A stretch of DNA of 64,000 nucleotides from assembly GCF_014898055.3 (NCBI RefSeq), contig NW_023601104.1, forward strand, positions 44,637,199 through 44,701,198. The letters are read 5' to 3'. This document shows positions 37,410-49,140 of the stretch, piece after piece. The notes beneath the pieces are model-generated. The model was not told the DNA's origin and ran no database searches. It saw nothing but the letters and a program-made list of their open reading frames with translations. A program made the position numbers and the translations under genes. Each line of letters starts with the position of its first letter. The stretch's first letter is position 1. Source of the stretch: Talpa occidentalis (taxonomy: Eukaryota; Chordata; Mammalia; Eulipotyphla; Talpidae).

Positions 37410-37820
37410 TAAAAAAAAAATCATAATTGGCACTAATTAAAGCCATTGTTGGCAGCTTCAGCAAAAAGGCCAGCACGGAGTGGGCAGGATGATCTGTCTG
37501 GCCTCTCAGCCTCAGACTTCCCTGCAGGTCATTGCTGAATTGAACAAAGCTAAGCTACTCTTTCTCTTATTCTGTAGAAAGAAAAGCTCACTTTGTTAGT
37601 GCTAGCAAAATAAACAATTCCAATGCATTTATCACTATACATTTGTTATATATGTTAGAAGACCCAGGCTAAGTATCATCTTTGATAATAAGAATGGGTG
37701 CCGACACCATGCATCCTGTTTGTCTTCTCTGAGACAGCAATGTAGCCAATCACTGGCACAAATTCTGCATAGTTAAAACATCCACATGATTGGCAGGAGA
37801 GGTAATTCTTATTAGTATGT
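37410..37820. promoter_or_regulatory. Candidate conserved non-coding element
   Basis: A segment with balanced composition and no recognisable repeat, containing clustered homeodomain-like cores (TAATTGGCACTAATTAAAG near 37424-37442; TATTAATTGATA near 37832) and CCAAT-like GCCAATCACTGG/GATTGGC near 37745-37794. Such clusters are common in developmental enhancers of gene deserts. Purely inferential; AT-rich DNA yields TAAT cores by chance. Confidence 0.22.
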
Positions 37821-39140
37821 GATGGACCCGTATTAATTGATAGCCATGATCTTTGCTTTTAGGACTTGCTGCACATACCATTGTTGTAGTGCCTTTGTGT
37901 TTCTATGTAATGTCAACACCTGGTCCTCTTGTCATTTTTATATTGTTTTTATCTTATGTGCACATTAAAAAAAGTTGGGAATTAAACTTAATGTCTTGGG
38001 ATTCCCATACTAAAACACACTTTGTATATTTTTAGTGATAAGATAGTAAGCATGGAAATTTCCTTGGTTGATGAAGAGACTAAGAGTTTATCTGTATAGG
38101 TCAATCATTGAGAAAGGGACTTGGGGGTGTTTTTCAGTGCTGGTTTTACAAATTATTCAGTTTTACAGACACATTCAGTTTTACATTCAGATGCAGGCCT
38201 GAGTTGGGGGTGGGAGGCAAATGAAGCTCTGAAGTGGGGTACCTAATCATATGAAGGTTTGCAATTTTGTAAGGAATAATAGAGAAGCAATATTGAGAGA
38301 GCTGTGGGGTTAATGAACACGGATGTGGCTTTCATGTGCAAATTTCTTTTGATTAGATGAAACAACAATTCCCAGAGTTGGGACTGGTGTCCACACACCC
38401 AGGCCTGCATCTGCATGTAAATGGCTTCATTAGAGGCCAGATCTGTGTGCACCGATGAACTGTACAAGGCACTCACAGAGTCTCCGCTTCATGGACTGCT
38501 TTCTTGCTGTGTCTGTTTCCTGTTCTGAAAAGAAGTGGTGTATTTCGCCTTTCTACCAAGCTATTAAAAAAAAAGAGGATAGTTTGATAATACAAAAGAG
38601 CAAGGGTAGTAGATGGTTAACACATTTGTCCTCTTTTTCTTATTCTTACAGACTGCAGATTGGAAACTCATCCTTTTATATTTCCAAGAATAATTAAACA
38701 TCCTCAAATTTACCCGCCAATTATCCATATTAGTGTTTCTATGGTTTGCCATTTATTAAATGCTGACAGGAGAATGGCTCTTGTGTCCAACAAGGATATC
38801 ACTGAATATAAAAAGAGCTTGGCTGTCTGCTGATTCTACCTAGTTGAACAGGACCTCTAAAACTCCCTGTGATTTTACTTTATAATCCAGGTCTTACTGC
38901 TAAGGAAAATAGTCTCTTTGATGCAAGATGTTCTCAGTATTTGATTAATGAAATCCTGAAGCATCATTAATTTGGAATATTTCTAGGGAATTTTCATTCA
39001 CAGTCAGCTAATGTATTAATTGAACTTGTTTGCTCTCAGCTCTCTCCATTTATTGTAGGTGCCTGGTTTTGGATAATGCTAACTTTGTGGGCTATGAAGC
39101 AATAAAACCACTATTATATAATAAAAATAGTTGCCATATT
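37821..39140. other. Unique DNA, nothing certain
   Basis: No gene supported. A short repeated phrase, CATTCAGTTTTAC, occurs twice within 38150-38190. ORFs here lack recognisable domains. Confidence 0.4.
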
Positions 39141-39149
39141 ATTTCTGCT

Positions 39150-41060
39150 CTAATTTTTTAGGGGATCAATGTTAATAAACTTTAATGACATTAATTTTAA
39201 AACTATAAAATGTACAGATTTTAAGTGCAGTGGACAATTTTGCTAAATCTGAACACAAGGATCAAGATATAGAGCATTCTGTTGACCCAATGAGGTTTCC
39301 TTATACCCCATCAGGTCAACCTTCCCTCCATACTGGGCCTTCCTGGAGTTTTAAATAAATGGCATGACATGCTTTCTTTTATTTCTTAGAGTTTGTTCTC
39401 AGTACAATGTTTTAAATATTTATTTGCATCACGGTATGTATGAATAGTTGGTAGCACAGTTCATTTATCCTTTGGCTTGCTCTTTAGGGTTTTTTTTTTC
39501 CAGTTTTTGGCTATAACAAACAAAGCTGCTGTAAATATTGAGTTTCATTTGTTTTGATATAAATACCTGAAAGTGTAACTACTGATTCATATGGTTGTTA
39601 AAAACTTCCAGACTGGTTTCAAATGTGGCTCCTACATTTTGCAGTCCCACCAGCAATGTATGAAAGTTCTAGTTGTTCCATGTCTGAGGTAACATTTGAT
39701 ATTGATACTTTGTAAAATTTTAGCCCTTTAAGTGACTACATAGTGGTATTTCACTCTAATTCAAATTTGCATTTCCCTGGAGATTTATAGTGGTTGAGCA
39801 TCTTTTTCTATTTATATTGACTACTCATATATCTTCTTTTGTGAAGTACTATTACAATTTTTAGTCTTCTGAATTCTTATTGATATTTTGGAGTTTTTTA
39901 AATGTTCTGGATGCAAGCTCATTTTGAGAAATATGTAATGAAATGCTTTCTATTAAACATTTTTAATTTTTAAAATTAAAAATGCTTTTTAATTTTCCTA
40001 ATGTCTTTTAAAGAGAAATGTTTAAAAAATACATGCAGTTCAGTTTATTATCTCTGTTATGTCATTACTTTTTGTGAACCAAGAATTGTCTTCCCCAATG
40101 TAATAAAAATTTTTCTTTGAAATTTTATGTTTACATGTAGATCCATTTCAAATTAACTTTGTGTTGTGTGAGGTAAGGTTTGGGTATTTTTCCTCCTACA
40201 TAGCTATTTAGTTGTTCTTTTTCTATTTTTTGAAAATGTTATCATTTCACCATTGAATTGATTTAATGACTTATCAAAAATAAAGCAAATAAATTCAGTT
40301 TATTTCTGGAGTTTTCTGTTGCAGTGATCTGTATCTCTATCTTTAAGCCAGTACCACCTTGCCTGGATTATTGTAGCTTTAGAATATGTTTTGAAATCAA
40401 GGAATGTGTTTCTTTCACTTTTTTTAAAGATTTATTCTTATTTATTTATGCATACAAGAACTGGGGTGTAGGCCAAATGTGGGGGTGAGAGGATTCACCA
40501 GAAACATAGGAGGGAGCAGAACAGGCAGATCTACTGAAATAACACTGCTGAGTGGAGGAGTGGGTGAGATAGGACAGGTCTGCTGCACCATGTGGCTCAG
40601 CCCCCTGGCTGGGGATCAAAATCATGCTGCAGTTCCTGGTGATAACTTGATAGTGCTGAGACTTTAACTCCTGTGCCACCAGGGAGGCCCTAATTCTTTC
40701 ACTTTTGTTGTTCTATATCAAAATTGTCCTGTTCTTAATCTTTTACATGTTTATGTAAATTTAGAGAGTTTATTAATTTTTATCAAAAGTGCTTTATTTT
40801 TACCTAAATTTAGTAGAATCTAGAATTCAATTTTTTAAGAAGTGATATTTTAACAATTTTGAGTATTCTGGTATATCAATATAATGTATGTCTCCACTTA
40901 AAATTCTTAGATTTTTCTCAGTAATCTTTTATGACTTTCAGCATACCAATTGTACAATTTTTTTAATACATCCATACATATTTTATGACTTTGGATGCTA
41001 TTGTAAATATTACTGTTTCCATTCTGATTTCCCTTTTTTCCTAGAACATAGAAATATAAA
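39150..41060 (-). mobile_element. Old LINE-1 3' portion, minus sense, no ORF left
   Basis: The plus strand reads as the reverse of an old mammalian L1 3' end: a GCAGTCCCACCAGCAATGTA-type phrase at 39641-39660, AATTTGCATTTCCCTGG at 39764-39780, and TTATTGTAGCTTTAGAATATG near 40368. The ORF2-derived part is full of stops and indels. A SINE interrupts it at 40423-40693, so the L1 is the older insertion. The right boundary is approximate. Confidence 0.75.
40410..40706 (-). mobile_element. tRNA-derived SINE inside the old L1
   Basis: A minus-sense SINE (40423-40693) with perfect 13-bp target duplication TTCTTTCACTTTT (40410-40422 and 40694-40706). It is diverged from the others (GGGTGAGATAGG body variant, several indels), so probably among the older copies of the family. 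The B box is degraded (GGGGATCAAAATC). Confidence 0.9.
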
Positions 41061-41149
41061 TAATTTTTGTAGTATTCTGAAAAGTGACTAAAATAGTCAT
41101 TAGATTTTGAAATTCAAAATATTTTACTTTTCAAATTTTATCTTGTAAT

Positions 41150-41230
41150 TTTTGAATGATTAGTCTGTGCCAGATGCTGCAGTAAGCATGCAGCAAAGAT
41201 TACCTCACTCAGTACTTAAAATATTTCCTG
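41150..41230 (-). repeat. MIR-like fragment
   Basis: Contains TCTGTGCCAGATGCTGCAGT and ACCTCACTCAGTACTTA, resembling a reversed MIR. Short and weak. Confidence 0.35.
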
Positions 41231-41239
41231 AGATTGGTT

Positions 41240-41690
41240 CTGTTATTTTCTGATAGCCTTATTGAGATTTAATTGAGATACAAAGAAATGGACATGTTGA
41301 ATGGGTACAGTTTGATAAGTTTGGACATATGCAAGAACATGTGATAGCATTGCCATGAACAAGATAGCAGACATATATCTAACACCTCCCAAAACTTCTT
41401 GTATCTCACTCTCGGGGGAGGTAAGAACGAAATGTGAAAGCTACATTTAACAAAGTTTCAGGTGCACAATATGGTATTGTTAATGACCCCACACAACTCC
41501 ATGGTACAGTATATCTCTAAAACTTACTCATTTAGCATAACAAACTTTAGACCCATTGCGTAAAACTTCCTCATCTTCCCCACTCTCAGCCCCTGGCAAT
41601 CACTGTTGTATTCTTTACTTCTATAAGTTTGACTATTTCAGATGCCTCATGTAAGTGAAATCATGCCATATTTATCCTTCTGAGACTGGT
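41240..41690 (-). repeat. Old L1 3' UTR-like fragment, minus sense
   Basis: Phrases TTATTGAGATTTAATTGAGA, GGTACAGTTTGATAAGTTTG, TTTCAGGTGCACAATATGG, CCCTGGCAATCACTGTTGTA and GAAATCATGCC are those of an old L1 3' untranslated region read in reverse. No coding sequence remains. Confidence 0.55.
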
Positions 41691-41870
41691 TAGTATAACA
41701 GTATAAAAAGTGTTTGTGAGATTGTGGAGAAACTGGAATTTTTGTACATTTTTAGTGGGAATGTATAATGATGCCACAAAAACAAAGCAATGTGAAGTTT
41801 CCTCAAAAAATTAGAACTGTCATATGATCTAGCCATTCTCACTTCTTTTAATCGAATGTGTTAATATTTT
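41691..41870 (+). repeat. Old L1 fragment, plus sense
   Basis: AAAAGTGTTTGTGAGATTGT, GGAGAAACTGGAATTTTTGT, TTAGTGGGAATGTATAATG and TGATCTAGCCATTCTCACTT match a decayed L1 ORF2/3' region on the plus strand. It abuts the minus-sense fragment at about 41690, so the two form a head-to-head or inverted junction. Confidence 0.6.
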
Positions 41871-42367
41871 TCAAAATTAGATACTATTTTTGATTCAGTG
41901 TCATAAAGTCTGCTTGTTATGATTTTGATTTATGTTTTATTTTAATGTTAAACTTTTTACTCTTTGGGAGAAGGCAATTGGAAATAAAACATTTCCAAGA
42001 CTTATTTTGGTTAGCTTTCACAAATTATGATTTAAGATAATCATTTTAAGAATTATGATCATCAGTTTCTTTTACTGTTAGAAGAGGAAATGTGCTAGCT
42101 ATTTATTACATGTCATATCCAAATAACTTTTTAATATATATTTAGCTCTTCTGTGCTTTAAAAATCAACATATCTATTATCCCCCTAAATTCTATAAGGA
42201 GATAGGTTCTTATCACTTTCTGGTTTTTAATTAAAAAAGTTTGCTTAAATCAATGCCTTTGTATTTTTTCAATTTTTGAATTATTGTAAGAAATACTTTT
42301 TAACATTCTAAGAAATAAATTTAACTCTTAGAAATATTTTCTTTCAAGGTCTCATTGATGGCTATAT
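41871..42367. other. AT-rich DNA, nothing recognised
   Basis: No gene or named repeat could be supported between the L1 fragment and the next SINE. Confidence 0.4.
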
Positions 42368-42660
42368 TCAATAGCATTCTTTTTTTTTTAAGATTTATTT
42401 ATTTATTTATACAAGCACTGAGTATAGTCAGAAGTGCAGGAGGGTGAGAGAATTCACCAGAGCCAGAGATGGGAACAGAACAGGCAGACTGACGAAATAC
42501 ACTGCTGAGGGGAGCAGCGGGCGGCAGGAGAGGTCTGTGCGCAATGTGGGACCCTCGCCTGGCAGCCGGGGATTGAACTGGCGCTGCAGAGGCAGCGGGT
42601 AGCTTCGCAACCCAGCGCTCAAGCACTGCACCACTGGGGAGGCCCTCAATACCATTCTTT
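42368..42660 (-). mobile_element. tRNA-derived SINE, minus sense
   Basis: A full-length SINE (42384-42645). Flanks TTCAATAGCATTCTTT (42368-42383) and TCAATACCATTCTTT (42646-42660) form a target duplication with one mismatch. Intermediate subtype (AGACTGACGAAATAC with GGCGGCAGGAG). The B-box region is GGGGATTGAACTGG. Confidence 0.92.
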
Positions 42661-42984
42661 AGAATTTTACTTGCTTCAGAGTTCTTTTGATGACATAGAT
42701 CAAGTCACAGGAAATTTTCCCCTCTCTATAACTGTAAGCTTCTAGTGTCCCCTCAGAATTCTGAATCTCAGTGAATCATCACATGAGAGGTAGGTAAATA
42801 ATCTTTTTGAATTTTATTAAAGCATTTAATTTGAACTACTCATCAGAAATTTAAATCTTACATTGTTTGACATGTACATCCTAAAGTTTTATAAAGTAAT
42901 TAATTTTGAAAAACTTCATGAGCAGAGTCCTTGAGAGATAAAAAGATGAAACAGGCCTGGTCCCACTTGATTTGAGTAGGGAGC

Positions 42985-43324
42985 TGCTAGAAACTGAATA
43001 ATTGTACCCCTTCCCCAAATTCGGTATTGTAATACTAATCTCCAGTATGATGGTGTTTGGAGATAAGGCCTTTGAAATGCAATTATGGCATGAAATTAGA
43101 GCTCTTCTAATGGGATTGGTACCCTTGTAAGAGAAATATGTAAGAGCCCCCTCCCCATTTCATACAAAGCAAGAGTAGCTGTATGCAAGCCAGGAAGTAG
43201 ACCCTCTCCAGACACCTATTCTAACAACAGCTGGGTTTTTGATTTGAAGACTCCAGAGCTGTGAGAAATTAGTTTGTTGTTTAAGTCACCCAGTCTTTGG
43301 TACTATAACACACTGAACTAAGAC
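42985..43324 (+). mobile_element. MaLR-type solo LTR (MLT1/MST-like), plus sense
   Basis: The order of landmarks is that of ERVL-MaLR LTRs: TGCTAGAAACTGAAT start, ATGATGGTGTTTGGAG, GGCCTTTGAAATG, AATGGGATTGGTACCC, AGCCAGGAAGTAGACCCTC, CTCCAGAGCTGTGAGAAATT, GTTTGTTGTTTAAGTCACCC, and an end at ACTGAACTAAGAC. This is an old, non-autonomous solo LTR without internal sequence. The subfamily cannot be fixed by eye. Confidence 0.8.
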
Positions 43325-44107
43325 GTAAACATGAAGAATGCAGTGGTTTTCATAGCGATTTGGAGGCAAATAGGTGAGAGAACTTTTTGATGGGAGTCTG
43401 AGCAGAATTTTAATGATGATTAGGGTTTTGATTGACACATTGACTGGAAGGACAGTTTATAAATTATGGCATTATGAGTACAAGCAAGCTGGTGGAAATA
43501 TAGTTCCTGTTCTAGCCACAGTCATTAGTTCTGTTCATGTTAGTGATACTGGATGTTTGAAGTAGAGAAGCAGAAGTTAAGACTGGAAAGGCATAGTCAC
43601 AAAATACTAGCTTCAGAAGGTAATCACCAGGTTATGTAGTCTAATCTAAATTTTAATGGAGGAAAATGAGGGCTATGTAGTTTGGTGTTGAGTGCAAATC
43701 TCAGTTTTTGTTGAATTCTATTTTGCCTCTTCAGAGTGTGCTATGTATCAGACTTCAGAGAGCCCTGATCATTTTGTAATGTTTTCACCATTGATTTGAT
43801 AGGGAAAAAAAGGTCATAGTTGAAAGTTTTTGCGGTGAGCAGTAACATGAGCAGAGTCATGCAGAGGAAAACTCCTCTGACAGCTCTTAGAGTGAGAGAG
43901 CCTGAGAAGGGGAAATAAGTTAGGTGTTGATTTAATAGCCCAGAAGAGTATGAAGTCTTGCACTGTAATGATGACAATGATGATATGAAAGGAGAGAAGG
44001 GGAGATACAGAAATAAATACATATGTATGTATTTGTGTGTATAGATAAATGCACACTTGCAGGCACATTATGTATATGAATATATTACATGTACATACTT
44101 TGCTTAG

Positions 44108-44352
44108 TGCTATGGATTGAAATGTTTGCATCCCATTGAAATTCATATTTCCCAATGGTGGGGCTTTTAGGACATACTTAGGTCATGAGGGGAATTCTCA
44201 TGAATGGGGTTAATCATCTTATAAGAAGAGACATAAGAGTGAGTTCATGCTTTCCACCATGTGGAAAGGCAAGCTGTCTGTAAATTAGGAAGAGGGTGCT
44301 CACTCTATACCAAATTTCTAGGGGCCTTGATCTTCTGGAGGAAGTCTCCAGT
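44108..44352 (+). mobile_element. MaLR-type LTR, 3'-truncated, plus sense
   Basis: Starts TGCTATGGATTGAAATG and contains CCCAATGGTGGGGC, TTAGGTCATGAGGGGAATTC, TCATGAATGGGGTTAATC, CCACCATGTGG and GGCCTTGATCTTC, in MaLR (MST/THE-like) order. The 3' third with the GTGAGAAATAAA region is lost. It lies 0.8 kb from the other MaLR LTR in the same orientation but differs from it in detail, so the two are likely separate insertions. Confidence 0.72.
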
Positions 44353-46811
44353 ATTTTAAATAATTTTTTTTTACGGGTGTGGGGGTATTTTTGGTGCTGA
44401 AACCTGAGACTGAAAGAAATTCATGTTTTTAAGAGATTTGATCTGTGGCAATTTGACTAAAACATTTAGGGAAGAAGTAGCAGCATTTATGGTCTAACTG
44501 AATATGGGATACCAGTAAAGAACCAGTGGACAATGATTTAGAAATATGGTGCCATGGCGATGTGGAATGAGGCAGCATCCTTAACATAAACAGGTTATTC
44601 TTCTGACCTAATGAGAATGATGTGCATGTAGGCACACATGTGCATGCACACATATAAAATTCCTGTGACAAGTTCTCAAAAAGATGAATCAGCTAGACAC
44701 ACTAGAAAGTGGGACATGAAAACTATTCCTCTTGAGCCATCACCCAAAAAGGCCAACTCTGCAGTGTTGCTGAATCAGACCAGATAAGACCTCAGGAGTG
44801 AAAGCCAACTCTCTTCCTCAGGATGCAGCACATAACAAAAGGAATGAATGGAAAAAGATGCTAGGGTATATTCAAATATGTAAAATATTTAAAAATTAGA
44901 ATTGAAGGAACTCCATTGGCCCAACCTCGTATTTTATGTAAAGGGAAATAATAGGAATAAATCACTCTCTCTATAGCTTATATGAAATGATTGAATTTGA
45001 CAAGCTGATCTAGAAGATGAAAAAACTTGCTGTAGAACTCATGTATGCTGACTCTAAGTCCAATTTCCCTTTTATTATTGTTGCTTCATCAATTTTGTCT
45101 AGAAACATATCAAAAGCAAAACTGTAAAGAAAAATCATATGACATTTTTAAAACACATGAAAACTCTTAAGTTTTGTGTTAACTTCTCTAGATTTTATGT
45201 GAACTACTTGTGACTTAATTTTTCAAGCTACATGGTGAGACATGTAAACCCTTACTCCCTTTTCTGTGGTTGAAGCAACTATTTTCATTTACTCATTCTA
45301 ATAGCTTCTAACTATTAATATTTGTGCTTCCTATTCTCCTAATTGAATGGGGTGAAAATAAGGCATTGAAATAAAGGCAGTTTGAGTGTTCTTCCCAACT
45401 CCCTACCAGGGAGGCCCAAATTCACAAAAGCCTGTTTTTACAACGAGCCTTCTCACTTTCTAGTTGTATGACCTTGACTTTGGCAAGGTACTTGACTCTC
45501 TCCACTCTGTTTTCTTCAACTATAAAACTGGTAAGTTAATGAAACCAAATTGTGGGGTTGATTTAAGAATGAAATGAGTAATACATGTAAAGTACTTAGA
45601 AGAATACTTGGCATAGAGTACTTCTTCATTACTTTTCACAAAGTTAGGCAATGTTCTGATGTGAGCACAGCATGACTTTCCATGCATAGCCAATTATGGG
45701 GCATTTATTTTTAGATTTATATATTACAGAGTTTTTTCATGAAGCTTTTTACCAATTTGATGCCTACTCTTTGATCATGCTCCTGCTCTTAGCAAAGACT
45801 ATGTGATAAAAACAGGTGTAAAACCATATTTACCATGATTTACATACATCCCCTTTTAAAATTATGTTGAGTGAGCAAAGCAGAGTAAATTGAATATATC
45901 TTAAATGGATATTGTTGCATATTTGTTTGTATATGTTGGTCACTATGATTAAGGCACATTTTCATAATTTCCTTTCTCTTTTCTTGGACTTCTGGGCCCA
46001 GATATTTGAGAACTCGGAAAATACTTGTGATTACAAATTATGATCATTTGGATGTCTGATGGTAATTGTATAAAGAACAGGTGAGCTAGGCATATTCTGT
46101 AATTCATAATGTAAACTCTTCATTGAATCAAGACTGATGCTTTTTGTATGACTTCCCAAGAATTTATTTATTCAATACCTACTTAATGAGGACATGCCAA
46201 GATATAAGGATTAATGAATGACACTTCCTTTGAAAAATGTTTCAATAGTCTCCATTCACTATACTTGATGTTATATATCCAGCTTAGACTATATTTGATT
46301 TAAATCTAATTCACTCTTTCTGAAGCAAAAATCTAGTAAACAAGATAAGGTAGTTTAATGATAGGCTAAATACATAAGGAAAGGAAACTAACAAATTATG
46401 TTCTTTCGTGTTCTTGTGTGCTTTGGCAAGAACTGTGAAAAACTAATTAATGCACAAACCTTGAGTTCCCTAATAGTATCTGCATACAATGAAGAGAAGT
46501 AACCTGTATGAAATAACTGAAAATGATTTTAAAAAACAATCATAGTTTAGAAAAGTGATGTTTCTGGCTCCTGGATTAGGACTATGGCAGCATAAAAGCA
46601 GGTGGATTATGCTCTTTGATTTCTCAAAAAACATTGTTTTAAGGAAGACTGATTATTTAAGAGACAAAAGGTAATGTGTGTGTGAGAAAAGCAAACTGTA
46701 CAGATAAAATCTCCATTTTTATACAGGATGGTGTTTACCAAAACTGCACCTTTTGGAGGTAGACTTTGGTAGAATTAGGAGTTTTTATGTATTTGTCCTT
46801 GGATCCCAAGT

Positions 46812-46815
<4 letters not shown>
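44353..46815. other. Unique AT-rich DNA
   Basis: Apart from the MIR at 45435-45645, no gene, RNA or named repeat could be supported. Confidence 0.4.
45435..45645 (+). repeat. MIR, plus sense
   Basis: Well-ordered MIR: CTTTCTAGTTGTATGACCTT, GGCAAGGTACTTGACTCTC, TCTGTTTTCTTCAACTATAA, GGGTTGATTTAAGAATGAAA, ATACATGTAAAGTACTTAGA, CTTGGCATAGAGTACTT. Confidence 0.75.

Positions 46816-46850
<35 letters not shown>
46816..46850. repeat. (AC)n microsatellite
   Basis: A pure AC dinucleotide run of about 17 units. Confidence 0.95.
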
Positions 46851-46854
<4 letters not shown>

Positions 46855-47090
46855 TCAACATCTCAAAAAAACCCAAAAATAACCTAAAACAAATTTGTTA
46901 AAAAGTACCTGTGTGTTTTCTATCTTTAGTCCTCTTGGATGTGCCTTTGTCCTTCCCACTCTTCATTCCTTAAAAAATAAAACACGTTTAGTCTGGAAGG
47001 AAAGTCGTCTTTCTACACTGAAAAACCTTCACTACTGTGATCATGCATGCATGCCACATGCATTGGCTCAGTTCATTAGTTTAAGACCAT

Positions 47091-47110
47091 CTGCTGCCCT
47101 CTTGTGGCCA
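47091..47110 (-). promoter_or_regulatory. Candidate CTCF binding site
   Basis: The minus strand reads TGGCCACAAGAGGGCAGCAG. This fits the vertebrate CTCF core (CCASNAGRKGGCR) at nearly every informative position, including CCAC, AAGAGGGCA and the upstream TGG. It lies outside any recognised young repeat. CTCF sites are used as boundaries and loop anchors, and orientation matters for looping. Occupancy cannot be judged from sequence. Confidence 0.6.
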
Positions 47111-48830
47111 TGTAGTTCACCTACCTATGCCCCAACTAAACCCTTCATGGTTTTTGTTAGTTGAAAGTTTTTTCAGTAGGTTGAAACTTTGTCTCAAACC
47201 ATAGACTCCTTTTTACTGCCCTGCATTACACTATTGTCTTCTAATGCAATTTGACATGAAATTTAAAAAATTGTATGATGTAAGTGATCATTTTAAAGAC
47301 AATATAACTATATGCGTCATGGGATGACTGTTATGTCTTCTGGAGAAATTTGGAATCTACGCTATCAGTTTCTCATATGCAGTCATGGATATTAGCAGAT
47401 AATATTCAAGCATGTAAATAAATATTGGTTACCATATATTAAAATTGTATAAAGATATAAAAGTAAGAAAGCCCTGAGGTAAATTCTTGATCAAAGTGGT
47501 AAGATTAAAGCATATTTTATGTAATGCTTAAAATAATGGCAAAAGGTAATCATTTCAGGAAGAATTATTATCTTTTTATGGGCTTTGGAAATTTGTTTTT
47601 CTAAGAGATTCTAAGTTTCAATACCAAGTAATATATGGCCCAATAAATTCATCTCTAAAGTCATTACATTTCATTTTACAGCATTCTCTTTTATATCAAG
47701 ATTCCAGTGTTCTTTTTTTTTTTTGGTCAAAAGAATAAAGCCACAGCTAATGCAAGGATAAAGAATTCTTTTATTAAATTTGACGTGCATGTCCCTGATA
47801 TTTCTTATTGCATTGCCTTTTATTTTCAGCTTCTCATTACCATTTTAAATTAGGAGCAGAGATGTTTAACTTATTCAATATAATGCTTTAATGAAAACTA
47901 AAGAGCTAATTCGGAGTAGCACCATCTACTTAGCCACTCTGAATGCTCAGCAAAACTGACAATTCTATTTAAGGGAAACATTTTTTTTTTCTCTATTTGG
48001 GCTGTTGTTTAAAGACTATATTAGGTAATTCAAATGTTTCTATTAAAATGATTCCTAATTAAAATATTAAAGATAGTGGGAAAAAAGGAAATAGAGATTA
48101 AATGTTAGTTACAGTCTCTTGCTACCACAGTGTTGATGTTTGAGATAATGTCACTCTGGAACCCCCAGAGGCAGGTCAAATTTTTGTGTTGTCTAGCAAA
48201 CAAGAACACCAGATCTTTTTTATATAAAAGTAATTTTATATATGATATAGATGTCTGTATGTATTTAAAATTTAAAATTCAAAGTTACTATGGGGAAAAT
48301 CAGAAACTTGTTGCAATTTCTAATACTTAATCTGATAGTTTGGTACTAATTACCACTTATGTGTCATGGGAATATCATCTTTGCAGTAGTTAGGGCCTCT
48401 GAAGGTCTTAAACTGTCTCTTAGCATCATCACATACATGATTAAACTGATTCTTTGGAGGCAGGGAATGTAGAATGATAACTGAAAAAACAGATTATGGA
48501 TTGTAGTAAATACTTCTAAGCTGATGACTATGTTTACTTAAGTATGAGTTAGTGGTTATTGATCGATAAGACAAATGCCCAAAGACAGATGCCCCTTCTC
48601 TGTTGGTTTTACTATGAGAAATATAAATGTGATAGTTTCTGAAAACATGATTTTTCATATTTATATGAATAAAATTAAAGTCTTCTCTTAGAACTGGTTG
48701 AAGAAGGAAGACATTTCTCACCTGGATTAGTTATTTGACGATTCAATTATTACTTTAAGCTTTCCTATGACCTCACTTTACCATCAGAGGATTATCTAAC
48801 CTGGAGGATAGAATCAAGAGAGTAGACTTA
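47111..48830. other. AT-rich unique DNA, nothing recognised
   Basis: No gene, RNA or named repeat could be supported. A 15-base T run lies near 47713-47725. Confidence 0.4.
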
Positions 48831-49140
48831 GAGAAGAGAAAAACTTTCTTCTTTTTTTTTAAGATTTTATTTATTTATACAAGAGCTGGGGTACAGTCCA
48901 GAGGCGAGGGAGGTGAAAAGATTCATCAGAGACAGAGAGGGGAACAGAACAGGCAGACTGACAGAAATACACTGTTGAGGGGAGCAGCGGATGAGTCAGG
49001 AGAGGTCTATCGCACCATGTGGGTTTCTCCCTGCCTGGCTGGGAATCGAACCCATGCTGCAGAGACTGCAGACACCTTCACAGGCTGTGCTTGACCCGCT
49101 GTACCACTGGGGAGGTGCCAAGAGAGAAACTTTCTTTCTT
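48831..49140 (-). mobile_element. tRNA-derived SINE, first of a back-to-back pair
   Basis: A minus-sense SINE (about 48851-49118) of the divergent GATGAGTCAGGAG subtype, flanked by GAGAAGAGAAAAACTTTCTT (48831-48850) and AGAGAGAAACTTTCTTTCTT (49121-49140), an imperfect target duplication. The B box GAATCGAACCC near 49044 is well preserved. Its head ends GGGGAGGTGCC, with a change from the usual GGCCC. Confidence 0.88.

Noticed and set aside
45405..45420. A further SINE head (CCTACCAGGGAGGCCC)
   Set aside because: Only about 16 bases match the SINE end, with no body or tail beside it.
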